Below, in pieces: positions 51,664 through 64,000 of a stretch of 64,000 bases of DNA. The DNA lies in contig NC_034415.1 of the NCBI RefSeq assembly GCF_002078875.1, forward strand, positions 24,777,381 to 24,841,380, written 5' to 3'. Source of the DNA: Numida meleagris. Lineage: Eukaryota; Chordata; Aves; Galliformes; Numididae. Under the pieces are notes generated by a model. The model was given only the letters and a program-made list of their open reading frames with translations, searched no databases and was not told the DNA's origin. How positions within the stretch are numbered: position 1 is the first letter of the stretch; the number at the start of each line of letters is the position of its first letter. Position numbers and translations under genes: made by a program.

Positions 51664-54600
51664 GAGTTCACATGCGTTATACAACACAGGAATCTCTGTC
51701 ATTCAAATACATACAGACCTATATCCAAAAGTTTTAAGATGCTCTCAAAACCCTCCCACATGAATTGTAAGGAGCGGGCAAGAAGTCAGTCTACCTGCCC
51801 ATAAATTCATCTGCTTCTAATCTATTTGTGAGTGGCCAAAGTACCAGAAAGCCTATGGAGATGGATTAATCTTGCATTTAACTGAAACTTTGAGAATAAT
51901 AGCAATCCCAAGCAGCCCATCCTCCAGCTGTACGTATTGGAGACCCAACACCTGCCGCTAATAACAGCAGATATTTGAGCAAGAAAATTAGTTTCACCAG
52001 AAACCTGGAGCAATCCAGGGAGGCCTGAGGTCAGTGCGCCCTCCTCTTATCAATGGATGTACATTGGTGTAGCACCCAAAGACAAGGACAGCCAAGTCTG
52101 TTCTACCTTTGGGCAGTGCTCCATGAAAACAAGATCTGAAGCTATTTTCAGACCACGTCCCGTATTTGACCAATGTCTGTTCCATTTGAAATTGCAGACA
52201 GGAATCCTGCTCCTTGGTAAGAAAACCTTTCTGACAGCAATAAAGAATTCGGAAGCATCTGGTATCCCTTCCCTATCCTAATCTCGAGGGGACAGTAGCT
52301 GCCACTGGTAACCTGACCTTTTGACTGGGTTTTGCTTGAATTACTCTGGCACGTTCACCCTTTCAACTCATCTCTTGCTTCCAGTTCATCTTAATTTATT
52401 GCTTATTTCAATAATGTGCTCCTTCAGTGACCTGTGTGTAAACAGACTGCTTACAAAAAAATCAACCCAGCAGCAATCTCTTCCATTTGATTCCAATTCT
52501 TTTGCACTTACCTAGCATCTACATGGTATTTTGGACTAAACTCTTTCATTCCAGATATCCCAGGTCTCACCTAATGTTATGCTTCCTTCCCATTTGCCCT
52601 ATAACATCATCAAAAATTAATCATGAAACAAACAAAACCACTATGTTACAATGCTGCTTGTTTTCTCTGCGCTTGGATTAAACAGATGTTATCATTACAG
52701 CATATGGAACCACCCTAATAACCATCACAAACCCTGCATTGCCATATCACATCTACTCCTAAGGGTACAGCTGAGATTTTTCCAAAGCCTTAAAACTCCA
52801 AAGACAGCTTATTTCTTCATGTCACTTGCAATGTCATTCCCCTGGAAACACTTCCTACAGTCCAAGCCTGTGGCAAAAATCAAGCACACTAGAACAGAAT
52901 AATTCCACTCCTAAGAATATTCTTGCCTTTTATGACATCTACTGAAAACAGGGACTGAATTGCTGCCTCCAGCTCACAGGACATGCTGAGAACTGCTTTG
53001 ATGGACACTTTACCAGCAGCAGCTGCTGCTAGAAGAAATGATGTTTACACTTTCATGTTCAAAGAACTAGTATCAATTATGAATTCTTGTACACTCACAA
53101 CATATCATGTTCACTCATCTGTACTGTGTATCAGTAATTTGATCATTAACACAGCTTCAAGGCCACATTCATATCCTAACTGTACAGAAGGACAGCACAG
53201 AATCTGGTATCAAAGTAACAAAATCAATCCCTAACAAAATTGAGCAAATAAACATGTTTCACAGAAAAGGCAGACCATCAGGATCCTGCCTTATTGCTGC
53301 ATATCAGCTCAAGTTGGAGGCACTCACCTCCCTCCTATCCCCTGGCAGACGGCATCCATTACACTAGTGGTTAGATACACAGAGCATTATGATATTGCAC
53401 ATGGCAATGAGCATCTGAGCTTAAAAGGTGACCCAAATACCTATAATAAATAAAACATAATGAATTGCAGGGTCTGTTAGGGTGAGCATGCAGATCATCT
53501 CAGGTTGCAGAGTGAAATAGCTTTTTAGCTTCTTTCTAAGAGGGAAGAAGCCTGTAGCCTATCCCTTACTTCTGAATAATTCAAAATATTTCGCTCAATG
53601 GTACAGCACCTCAACACGAATGAGGCTGAACAAATCTGCTGCTGGTGAATCTCCATTGACTTCAGTGAGTTTTACTATATCCACAGCTCAGAACGGCAGA
53701 AGTGTGAACCAGTATCAACCTTGGTCTTAGGTCCAGGCAGCCCAGAGAGTCTCAGCTCTTAGCTGGTGCTGCTCCCACCCACTTCACATGAATCACCAAG
53801 CCTCTCTTCTTGGCTTCCCATCTTTCATGTGGAACATTAATACATACTTCACAGCTCCGTTAAAAAAGAATCATTATTTAAAGTTTGCACAGCGCTTTGA
53901 AGATGAAAAGGGCTATGTTTTGGCACTAACAGCTTCAGAGAGATGTGGTTTATTTTTGCTCAGGAAATTTCTGCCATTTAGTTCCATTTGAAGAATGTAC
54001 TTATCTGGAGAAAAATCTATATGTATAAAAGTATTGTATTTAATAACAACCACAAAAAATAAAAATAGAAAAAGGAAACAATGGCACAACAGGATCAGAT
54101 CCTGGACAGCCAGTGCTGGCAGGACCAGAAAGTTGCATTGTCTGTCCAAAGCACCCTGGAGGTTTCTGGGGTCCCTGGAGCAATCGTACACATCCATGAA
54201 GCAGATCAGAGCTGGCAGTTGTGCTGCCTTGAAACTCTGAGGGTCCTACCCATCAAGAAGAACTTGACTTCCCCCAAGCGAGGCAGTAACACAGCAGACC
54301 TTGCCCGTACAGTCAGAACCTCACCAACTGGTGATGGTGAAGGCTTTGTCTAGACAAGCAGTTCCTTCCTCCTTTAGCAAAGCTGTGTTACTACATACTG
54401 CTGTCATATAGAAAGAGCATGCAGTGCAACATGACCAAAAGGGAGAGCCTGCATGCTTCCCTGACTTCTTGCTGTTCAGAGCCATGATGGTGTACGATAG
54501 CTGGGGCCTGGAGGAAGGAGGCACAGACGTAGACTTGCCTGTTTACACGCTGACCCACCCTTGCTGCATGAATTGCCAAGTTTATGTTATTTGCACAAAA

Positions 54601-57600
54601 TATGATGTCATGTGATTTTCGCCCTTTCTTTTTCAGAGGCGGGTTTCTTTTGTTTTAATTTGTAGTGGCTGCTGGCATGCATGAGGAGAGCAGCATCCCA
54701 GCTACAACAGCTTCAGCAGCGGAACTCATTGTGTTGTGACGGGTCACTCAGAGCCCTCTCTACATTTTTCCATTTCCCTGGCTGAGCTGCAAGCAGTACA
54801 GTGTCAGAAGACAAATTACAGAGGCATTTACCCACTTCTGGGGCTTGTCATTTGCTATTCAGCCTTGACCAAACTGGCATGATGTACTGAGTGTGCTTCG
54901 CTGCTTGTGGGACAATTTTCTTGGCACTGCACAGAGACTTGTCATCATTTTTGGACAAATGCACTGTGCTAAGCATATCTAAATATTTTAGGCCACAACC
55001 CTAGCTGATGTAAGCCCCATCATAGCTTCACAGAAATCAGAGCTTTTCACATTCTTCACTGCAAATCCAGTCCTTTAACATTGTGTCAATTCAAGAACAG
55101 GAGTTTTAAGACAAAGTGCTATTTCTTTGTGTATATTTCTGTACAAGCTTTCAAGTAGTCATCATAAAACCTCCCAGTACAATCGCCAACCAGCATGGTT
55201 CATGCAAAAGCAGTATGTTAACTTTGCCAGCTTATCAGCAATGAGCACATCAATTACATGTTGTTACCCAGTTTATGGGTAAAATCATCATCAGTTCAAC
55301 TACCATGCAGGTCACATCAGGACAAGACTACTACAGAAGCTCACTTTGTACCCAGTTCCGTGAGCAGTTCCCACATCTCCAGGGCATTAATTCTCCTCCA
55401 GCAGTCATCTTACCCCAACACTTTCTTCTTCTCCCAAAGTACGATTCCAAAAGCTAAGAAAATAGGGGGATTTCAGTCAAGACACCAAGGACTCTTCCTA
55501 TACAAAGGAAAAAATGCTTTTGAGAACTAGAGGTATTTTAGGACACTAACAAGGTACCCAGTGGAGCTCTGAATGCTACTCAAGAGAAAGGTTTGGGTGA
55601 TAAATGAAAAGAAAAATCACATTTATGGAGATGTAATGGATCAAATCCACTGTGGCAGGTGCAGTTCTACAATTCTCAGTTGAGCTGTGCTCCCTTATGG
55701 CAGCCTGTGTTCATACCCACGTAAAGAAATCCCATCAGGCGTGTAGCCCTGATGCCAGAAAAATATATTTTCTTAAATATGCAGCACTATCTATTATTCA
55801 CTTCAAAGCCTTTCCTAATATGCTATAAGACTCTGAAAATTATTCTTTGAACTATTTAATTCATTAAATGGTTGGAAAACTTTCCATTTCTTGCTTAAAC
55901 AAAGAGTTTACCCTGTGGTTTTGCTTTAATGATTATTTGTAAAAGGTATTAAGTTGACTAATAACAGAAAATCTAGAGAGAAAAAAATATTATCTAAATC
56001 TAACTTAGACTAGGTACTGCACCAAACATGGAAACATAATACAATTCTGCTTCCTTTTACGGCAGCTTTGATGGACGCCGATATTGGGCAACAGGAATAT
56101 TACGGAGGAAAAGCCTCACATTAACACAATACAGCAGTGCACAGAGGCTTCAAAACCAGCTGTATTGCTCAATTTGGAAGCAAAGAGGAAGAGCTGATCT
56201 TTGTGAGAAGAAGTCATTACACGCTATAAGAAGAAACAATTTAGCTGAGGATTCAAAGTACAGGATAATGACTATGGGGTTCTTTTCCCAGGCTGCATCC
56301 TGTACCTAGAAAGGCTCAAAATTTGCAATATTCACATCATCTTTTAAGCCCTCCATAATATGAACATAGAAACACCTTCAAATCACTCTGACTATACAGG
56401 GATTTGGACAGAACCTAGCTTGATTGCAGATCTCTCCTCTTCTGCTACTGCCACTGAGCACCCCCATTTGCTCAGCTCAGCCAGCCCCCACATCCCATCA
56501 CACGCCAGCATGGCCATAACTCTGGGGCAAAGATTTCCCTTACCACATGTCTGAGCAAAGCCATAAACTCCAGGGTCCTGATTCTTTGTGACTGTTCCCT
56601 CAGGAGCTACCTACATGGAAATGAACAGTTATTAATCACCAACAAATCTATTCAGTTCCTCGATCCCATGTGTATGTGCACACACTTCTGAGTGTATGTT
56701 AGAAGGAAAGATAGAAGAACTCTTCCTGATCTTTTCATTTGCAAAGTCACTGGATACATTTGGGCTCGTTTGAGCAGCACCAAGACAAAGATGAAGTAAT
56801 GCAAACATGCCAACTCTTTTTAGTTTTAATCCTTTTCCCAACTCCTTTTTGTAACACAGTGTCATTTTGCACCTAAGTGAACCCCAGCAATGTCACAGAG
56901 TCTTTCTTGCAGAAAATGTCAAAATATTCTAACTCACAGAATTTGGAAGTACTGCGAGTGCAAGTGTCACATGAACAAGGATGCTTTCCCAATTATCTGA
57001 AGGAAAACACTTGGAAGCCAGAAGTATGGAGATGCTGAGTCTGTCTGAATATCATCATCTCACCCCATGAAGGAAGCAGAAAAAAAAAGTCCTATATTCT
57101 AGGAAATGAGAACTGGAAATTGCAATGCAAATCATGCTGCTTTACCATCTCTAATGTGCCTTTCAAGGACCATTCACATCATGGCTGCCACTGGACAGGG
57201 CCTATCACCCCCATGCCATGCATATCCACAGTGAATTAACAGTAAGAGCCAGCAGGCTCCCTCCATCAGACTGGGTGCACATATCCCAGGCTGCAAATCT
57301 CATTTTCTTATCAGGAGCTATTTTCCTTCAGGCTAAATCCTTCACCATCTTTTCTCTGACTCTCATCATATGTAAATGTTGAAGGGTCATATAACAAAAC
57401 AGTGAGATGGAAAGTAATGAGGACAGAAACATTTCCTAACCAGGGTGGTGCTGCCTGCAGACTGTCCTAGACCAGAAGTGTTTTCCTCCTTGCTGTCTTT
57501 CAGCATAAAAAGAGAAGCACTGTGCAAATGTATGGTTGATGAGCAAGCGAATACTGAGATGCAAAATGATTTTAATGACCAGCTTTCACCAGGACTATGC

Positions 57601-60600
57601 TTTGCTTGCAGCATCCATCGGTTAGGAATAATGTATCCTTCCCTCGGAAAAGAGAAGGAAGACTGCTACTCATCTTCCGGATTCACTGAATCTTGGCAAG
57701 TGCAGGTTGTTCTCTTCCACTTCAAAGATTTGTAAGCAATCAATTTTCTAGCAGCTTCTCAGAGATATAAAAGAGCAGAGTTATGTTTCCATATCCAAAT
57801 ATAACCTTTTCCCTGAACAGATCTTTTGAAACCCTCACACCACCTGGACATTTGGATTTCTACACTTCCAGACTGAAGCAGATGGAGATGAAGTGACATG
57901 CATAAAAGGCCCAGAAATTTTCATTTAGCAATCATTGAACAGTTTTGAGGACTAGTTCAAAAAGTTCTAAAGAAACCATGAAAAGGCCAATGCTTCTGCT
58001 GTTTGTGCTGGGTCACAACTGCAGTCTCTGCTGATACCCAGACATCCACCACGAGATGGAACTCCCCAATTTCAGAACTATTACAAGGGAAAGAAGGATT
58101 CCTGCAGTAATGGCAGCCAGGCCTAGTGGGAAGTTCCTGCCCTAGATCTTCCTCTGAGACTTTACAAGACCTCTGCAGAACAAAATGTAACAGAAGCAGC
58201 AGCCTTCCTGATATACTAAGTTCACCCTGGGTGCCTAGGGCTCCTTTCCTGACATTTAAGTCAATGTTTTAGTTTGCATTTGCTGCTGAGTAGGCATGCA
58301 CACGCTAGGAGTCATCTCACAGCACTGACACATGGATGTGCAGCACCATGGTGACACACTTGTGTCCTTGAGTCCTCGAAGTCTCTAAAATGAGTGATAA
58401 ACACGGCCGAACTCCAGCACTTGCATCCTTACGGAGCAAATCCCAGGCATGGAAAGGCAGCTGCACTCCCAGGCAGCGGGACGTGAAGGTGCCCAGGATG
58501 ACCTGCCTCCCACACAGCCAGCTCTGAATAACGTGACCTGGCTTCTGAAAGGGTCTCTGCAAGTTTAAGAGCAAGTCAGGCTGAGAGCAGCTGTAGGGAG
58601 AATGGCAAGAGGTCTATTTCTCAGGGAGATGAACCTCCTGCACAGGAAGGACAGGGTGCCCAGGGATGCGGTCTTTGCCAAAGTACCAAAAAGAAGCAAT
58701 AGAAAGCTGTAAATAAGTCTGCCAGTTCCACTAGCACAAACTGACAAAGCTGACACTACCTTACAAAGAATTGCTTTTCTGTTTGCGTTAAGCAACAACG
58801 CTGGAAAAAGCTCACTACTTACAGAGCAAGCATTTAGCCCATCTGACGATTATCAGCAGGGACAACAGTGGTCAAAATAAAACCCAATTAGGAAGAGAGC
58901 AGCTCTGCTTACAAACTCTGCATTTCCCCCCAGAAATACTACATTTTCTACACAGAGAAACAAGTTATGGCATATTTCAAGCAACCAGGAAAAATAAGAA
59001 TAGTCAGAGCATGGAAAACACCAACAAAGTTATACAAAAGCAAAGAATTTTGCACATCCTAACAAAAGAGTAAATATTTAGAAGTCTTTCTAAATATTAG
59101 CACTGACCGCCATACATTAAGCTTGCTATTTGCCAAGGGCCTTGACATTTTAGATGTTGCAAGAACACCAGGAGATCTTAGCTCTTACAGAAGTAACTGT
59201 TGTTAAAATCTCAAGCCCACTTTGAGACACAAAGACTATTTGCACAGCATTAAAACAATAGCTGAAACTGTCAGTCTGGGCCCAGTGAGAACAGAACAAC
59301 TCAGAGGAAACATAGGAACCTGCCCAGTGATGTACTGTGGAGGTTTTTGTGAAGCATTGCCCTGTCTCCTCACTGCTGCAGCTGAGATCAGCAAGCAGAG
59401 CTTGCTTCACCTACCCCAAGGCAGCCACCTTTGACCCAGGTTTCTCCATCTGACTTCAGAAAGGCGCTTCTACCACTCCTGACCAACAAAGCCTTAAAAT
59501 TTCCTGCAAACCCCAAGCAAGACTCTTCCGTCAAGTCTTATTCTATTAACATCTCCTACTGAATCACCTCTACAGGGTAAACTCACTGCTCCACAGGCTG
59601 CAGCACAGCATGGCTGGTGCCAGGCAGGCAAGGCACACTAACTTCTTCCTCCGGGTTGGATTTCCTCTGGATCACAGCTCTCCACTGTCACGGGGGTCAG
59701 GGAGGTGCAGTCATTACTGCTGTCAGTCTGCAAGATCCAGAGGTCAGGGAGAGCTTTATCGTTCTGCTTTGAGGTTAGATGTTGTGGCCCCTGGAAGTAA
59801 TGAGTGCTACCTGTAGTTTTCAAAGGGTTACACTGCATGATCCAGAGATCACCGGGAAGGTTCACTGACCTCACAGCCTGCATCAACACACCTCATGGAG
59901 AAACTGATTCTTCACCTAAATGAAAAGACAAAAGCAGAAAGCTTCTGCTCCTGAGTCTGTGAGCCACAAATTTGTAGTGCCCCTTGGCTCCAATGATAAT
60001 TCCAGCAGTAGCTACAGTAATGACAATCAGTATTTTTCAAAATTAACACAGAAAAACAAAAAAAATTATAAACTGCCTGCCCAGTAACAGTGTCAGCCAT
60101 AGAGCTGCATTGCATTGCAATGATCCAGTACATTAACACCAAATATCAAAAGGCAATAGCATGCTTGTGTCAAAATCTAATATAGACAACTGCACATACC
60201 AAGTGCTGCTGTATTTAAGTGGTCTCCATAACAAAGAGCTGCTTTATGCATGGCACGACTCTGTTTACATGCCTGTTCGGAGCCTGACAGGGCATGGTTA
60301 GAGAGCAGCACTTGTCCAAAGAGCAGGATCCAATGTAATCGCTCTCTTAGGAGAAGGCTGAAGGCAAGCCTCAGAGCCAGCCTCCTCAGACACTCGCATA
60401 CAACAGCGTCTTAGCAATTAGTCTGATCTGGCCTGAAAACAGTTGCTACCACATAAGCTCTGTGAAGGAATGCACAACACAACGCCAAAGCGGCAGTGAC
60501 TCAGAAGAAACTCAATCTACCACTGTAAAACATGTAGAATTAAAAATAAAAGATAGAATCAGCATTTCCGATGGTTTTTCAAGTGTTGTCAAATGTCTCC

Positions 60601-61267
60601 AACAAGGACCAGCACCACTGAGCAGAAAGCACCGAGCTACCTCTGGGTCCCACCAGCTGCAGAAGAGCTCATTAAAAATGCATCCAAGAAACAATTTTCT
60701 CATGCTGCAAGTCAAGTCTTATTTAAACAAACTAAAAGCCAGACAGCTAAGGCACTACAGGGAACCAGGCAGCACAAGCATCTCAGAACCTCCCAGGCTT
60801 TGTACAGGAGAGCAGTCACTCAGCTCTGGGCTGGACTTGCCACCAGAATACAAAGAGCTTCCCATTTGCCCACAAATCCTTAATTCCTCGACCTGGGAGA
60901 AAGCTGTGGGGAGCTTAACTGATTGGCATTTGGAGCCAAACGCAAGTTGTTAAACAGAAAGAAATAGAAAGCTCTCTCATGTTTGTTTCTCTCACAGTTT
61001 ACGCATTGCTTCCATACAAAAGATATGGAAGAGATTATCACCTTGTGCTCAGAGTCCAGTAACGGAGCACATGAAGCTATGCACATCCCACACAGGATGT
61101 ATTTTCTCTTAGTTCCCCAACTCTTCAGATTTTCTCCTCCTGCTCAGTGCACTCACTCCTAAGATGGGAGCTCCTCAAGCACTATTCCAAATGTCCACCA
61201 ACCCCAGTTTGAGCTGAGGTTGGTCCTTCACTCCCTGGGTTTGCCCGAAGGGCTTTCAGCAGCTTAG

Positions 61268-61298
61268 TTTTTTTTTGTTTGTTTGTGTGTTTTTTTTA
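61268..61298. repeat. T-rich (TTTG)n/(TG)n low-complexity tract
   Basis: T runs flank a GTTTGTTTGTGTGT core. It is a simple repeat with no associated element recognised. Confidence 0.85.
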
Positions 61299-64000
61299 AG
61301 TGCAGCTCTACACTCCAGCACATGCAAGCCAGCCCCAACCACACTAATCCCAACAACCCAACTGACATAACAAGCCTGACTCTTTAACAAAACTCATGTC
61401 CCCCACCCAATTTGCTGGCCCAACTACCAAACAGATTTCTAATTCCACCCCCTAATTACAAGTAACATCTTTTTGGTTGCCTAAAAGAAATAGGTTTTTC
61501 TGTCCTTCTACGTTTGTACCCAACACAAGTTTGAAAAGGTTCCAGAAGCTGCAGAGAAACCCAGGACTGGCTGAAGGTGTTTCACTCTGCTTTTACTTTT
61601 GCATCCTCATTTCGGTAGGACAATCCCCGGAGATGTCTATTCATATGCAACGTGAGGTCTCCTTTCCCTTCCCCATGCCAAAAATAACACATTACCATCT
61701 GTTCACAGCTAACAGACATGAACTGCTTCCACAACGATCCTGTTAAGGGCTGGAAAACTCACGCCACTCTGCCCAACACAAACACACAGAGACAACACTG
61801 ATGAAAACACCACAACACCATCCCCTTAATGATGCACGGCCATCCTCCTCCTCGTGTCACAGGCGAAACAAAGAGAATTAATAGCATGCTGCTTCCCAAG
61901 AGCCCTGTGGAACCAAACAAGGAAGAGATCAGTCGCGCTCTGTTTTATTATTTATAATACCCCAAATCTCTCTTGCAACCAGCCATTGCAAAGGCAGTGA
62001 CAAGAAGTGAATATGGATGGGAAGCTTCATAAACTTACAAGAAATAACGAAGAAAAAAGAAAAAAACCCACAAATCTCTAAAAAATGAGAACTCAGAGCT
62101 TCAAAGTAAAGCCAAAAACGAAACCTGTCACAGTCAGGGCAGCGACACAGAAGCTGCTGCCATGTGTAAGGCAATTACTCTATCTGCAAACTCTGCTGAA
62201 GAGCAAAACTCTATACAAAAAGAATCATGCCTAGCAATGGAGGCCCTCCCACATGCCAAATGAAGGAAATAAATCCTTCCAAAGACAATGTAAGCAAACA
62301 AAGGGAAAAAGGAAAGGGAACAGAACAAAAGGGGCATCCAGAAATACTTGTTGCATTCCACTTAATGAATTTACTCATATAATTGCACACTACCAGAGCT
62401 TTACAGTCATTATCACTGAATGGTCATCATTAGCCCAAAATGCATCTTTAAGATAGTTGACTTGGGGAGAAAAAAAGGAAGCGCAAGGGGACATATTTGC
62501 ACTGCTGGCTTTGAACAAATGGAACAGCAGCAGTGCATAATGAGAACTTCTTTTGCTACACGCAACGCTGCCACATCTGGTAGCAGAAATATAGAATTCC
62601 ACCTGGAGTCTGAAATTCCTGTGGATGTGAAGGCCTATACCAGACAATGACAATCATTTTGAACGGACTTGTGCAAAAAGGAACAGGAGGGTGCTTGCAA
62701 TTTGTGTAAGGCTGCCAGCCGGCCCCTGCAGGCTTCACTTCAAGGAGTAAACTGACAGTTGTGAGAATGCTGCAGCAAAGGAGCTGCTGCTTCACATCAC
62801 CAACCTTACAGGTGCAGGCACCCCACACTGTTATTGAAGAGTCATTGCTACTTACTGCATTTCTTCTTGTTACCTTTACTTCATTGTTCAAAACAACTCT
62901 TATTCAGGTCCCTAAAAGCCACATGTCTACCTCACTTTGGATGCTAAGATTTGAAAGTTCCATTGTTTCCCATCCCAGACAATCGCCAGTGAACAGCAAT
63001 CAGCTACGGAAAAAAAAAATCACAGCCAAAAGGATGCGTGAGAGCACTTGCTCTGGTTTTAAAACATCTCATGAGAATTTTTATAGGATCAGCTACCTCG
63101 CAGGGAAGACCCACTGTGAGGCTCTCAGCTGTCATTACGTTGGAGTGAAGTGAGGCTCGTTTCCAGATAGAGCTGATAAAATTCATGCTCCTATGATGCA
63201 AGTCAAATCACTCCCATTTGGCTCAACCCTCTCACGGTTTTACACTAATTTATTCACATCTCCATCACCATTTCAGCACAACAAGTATAATTACAAGTAG
63301 GAAAACCACATCTTTTTTGCAAAGGTGATGAAGGGGAGATTTCCACTTAATCCAGCATAGATTGAAGCAGAAATTAATTCCTTTGCTCACTAAAATAGGG
63401 CCTCAAAATACTTAAATCCTTTTTTTTCCCTTTAATTCTTCCTGCTGCTGCAAAACTACCAGTACGTATGTCGCTGGAATAGGAAGATCAGCCTCGTAGG
63501 TAGTAAGTTTTATTGAGTTCTAGGAACCATATCATCCGTCCACCAGACTTTTTAATTTGCCACATGAACGGTTCAGTGTAACACCAGCTCCTGGAGAACT
63601 TGGATAGGCACAAGTTCATGGTGAGTGCTTTCCTGCACCAAGCAGAAGTACACCCCAGTGTGCATACAGATTAAACTGGTCTTTTCACAGCAGTATTTAG
63701 ATCACCTTTTAATCACTTTGGAAGCAGGTGGCTAATCTATACATGGACATTTTCTTGCAAACTTTACTTGCATCTTGTTTCATCACAATGAAAGCAAACA
63801 AGATCTCCATGGTTGACATTCCATGGTGGAAGAGGGGAAAAAAAAAATCTTCAGTATTGGCAACTGATGACTGGGAACTTCACATCACAGCTTTATAAAA
63901 GCCAAGCTACGTCAGAACGGAGAGTACTCAGGGCTGAGGGCCATGTCTCATACTTGGGGAACTCAAAACAAAAAGGTAATGCTGATGAGTTAAGCTCAGT

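Larger units (their letters stand above)
34192..64000 (-). other. LRP8: LRP8 intron 2, 3' part (runs off the right edge)
   Basis: This is non-coding sequence upstream of the exon at 34069-34191, ending in the acceptor TTTCCTGCAG. At least 29.8 kb carries no LDLa repeat 1 coding and no GC-rich first exon or CpG-island-like promoter, so the first two exons should lie beyond 64000. It contains one CR1 fragment near 43.65 kb, a run of 28 T at 51636-51663, and scattered open frames. The more interesting frames, at 45.4, 59.6-59.9 (-) and 60.5-61.0 kb, are discussed under findings. The rest shows nothing I can name. Confidence 0.85.

Noticed and set aside
58565..58798. Segment with GGGTGCCCAGGGATG, faintly like CR1 'GTTGCCCAGAGA'
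   Set aside because: The match is under 20 bases, and the flanking sequence does not follow the CR1 consensus in either orientation.
1..64000. CRISPR arrays, prokaryotic operons, phage or integrated-element systems
   Set aside because: The spliced LDLa exons, CR1 fragments and intron-like composition show vertebrate intronic DNA; no regular repeat-spacer array or gene-dense region is present.

Overview
The window is a piece of a vertebrate, most probably avian, chromosome. It lies inside one large gene read on the minus strand. Only two stretches are securely coding: 34069-34191 and 8329-8457. Each encodes one complete LDL-receptor class A (LDLa) module with six cysteines, a W-(K/R)-C-D-G core and consensus splice sites. 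The protein sequence matches LRP8 (apolipoprotein E receptor 2; the brain receptor called LR8B in chicken) better than VLDLR or other family members. By comparison with the mammalian protein as I remember it, these are LDLa repeats 2 and 3, and I call the exons 3 and 4 on that basis. Both begin and end in phase 1, the symmetric arrangement typical of shuffled LDLa modules.

The rest is intron. Positions 34192-64000 are the 3' part of intron 2; exon 2 and the promoter must lie beyond the right edge. Positions 8458-34068 are the complete intron 3, 25,611 bp. Positions 1-8328 are the 5' part of intron 4; exon 5 lies beyond the left edge. I searched both flanks for further LDLa coding sequence (reverse complements of the S-D-E calcium box) and found none.

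The bird assignment rests on recognisable CR1-type LINE fragments, an otherwise low density of interspersed repeats, no Alu-, B1- or L1-like sequence that I could recognise, and LR8B-like protein sequence. Three CR1 pieces are visible, near 16.1, 26.8-27.1 and 43.6 kb. A few homopolymer and low-complexity tracts also occur.

Most open reading frames in the introns look like chance. A few stand out and are listed as findings, not genes: a 106-codon frame after a strong acceptor at 22765-23085 (+), a G/C-ending-codon block with a CAG/GTACGTG donor at 45358-45523 (+), a hydrophobic frame at 19890-20297 (-), a frame with an internal duplication at 59638-59889 (-), and unusually long frames at 17.5-18.3 and 60.5-61.0 kb. 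Two AT-rich motif clusters, one a near-consensus POU-dimer palindrome, are possible intronic regulatory sites. I see no sign of a bacterial, phage, CRISPR or other exotic system.
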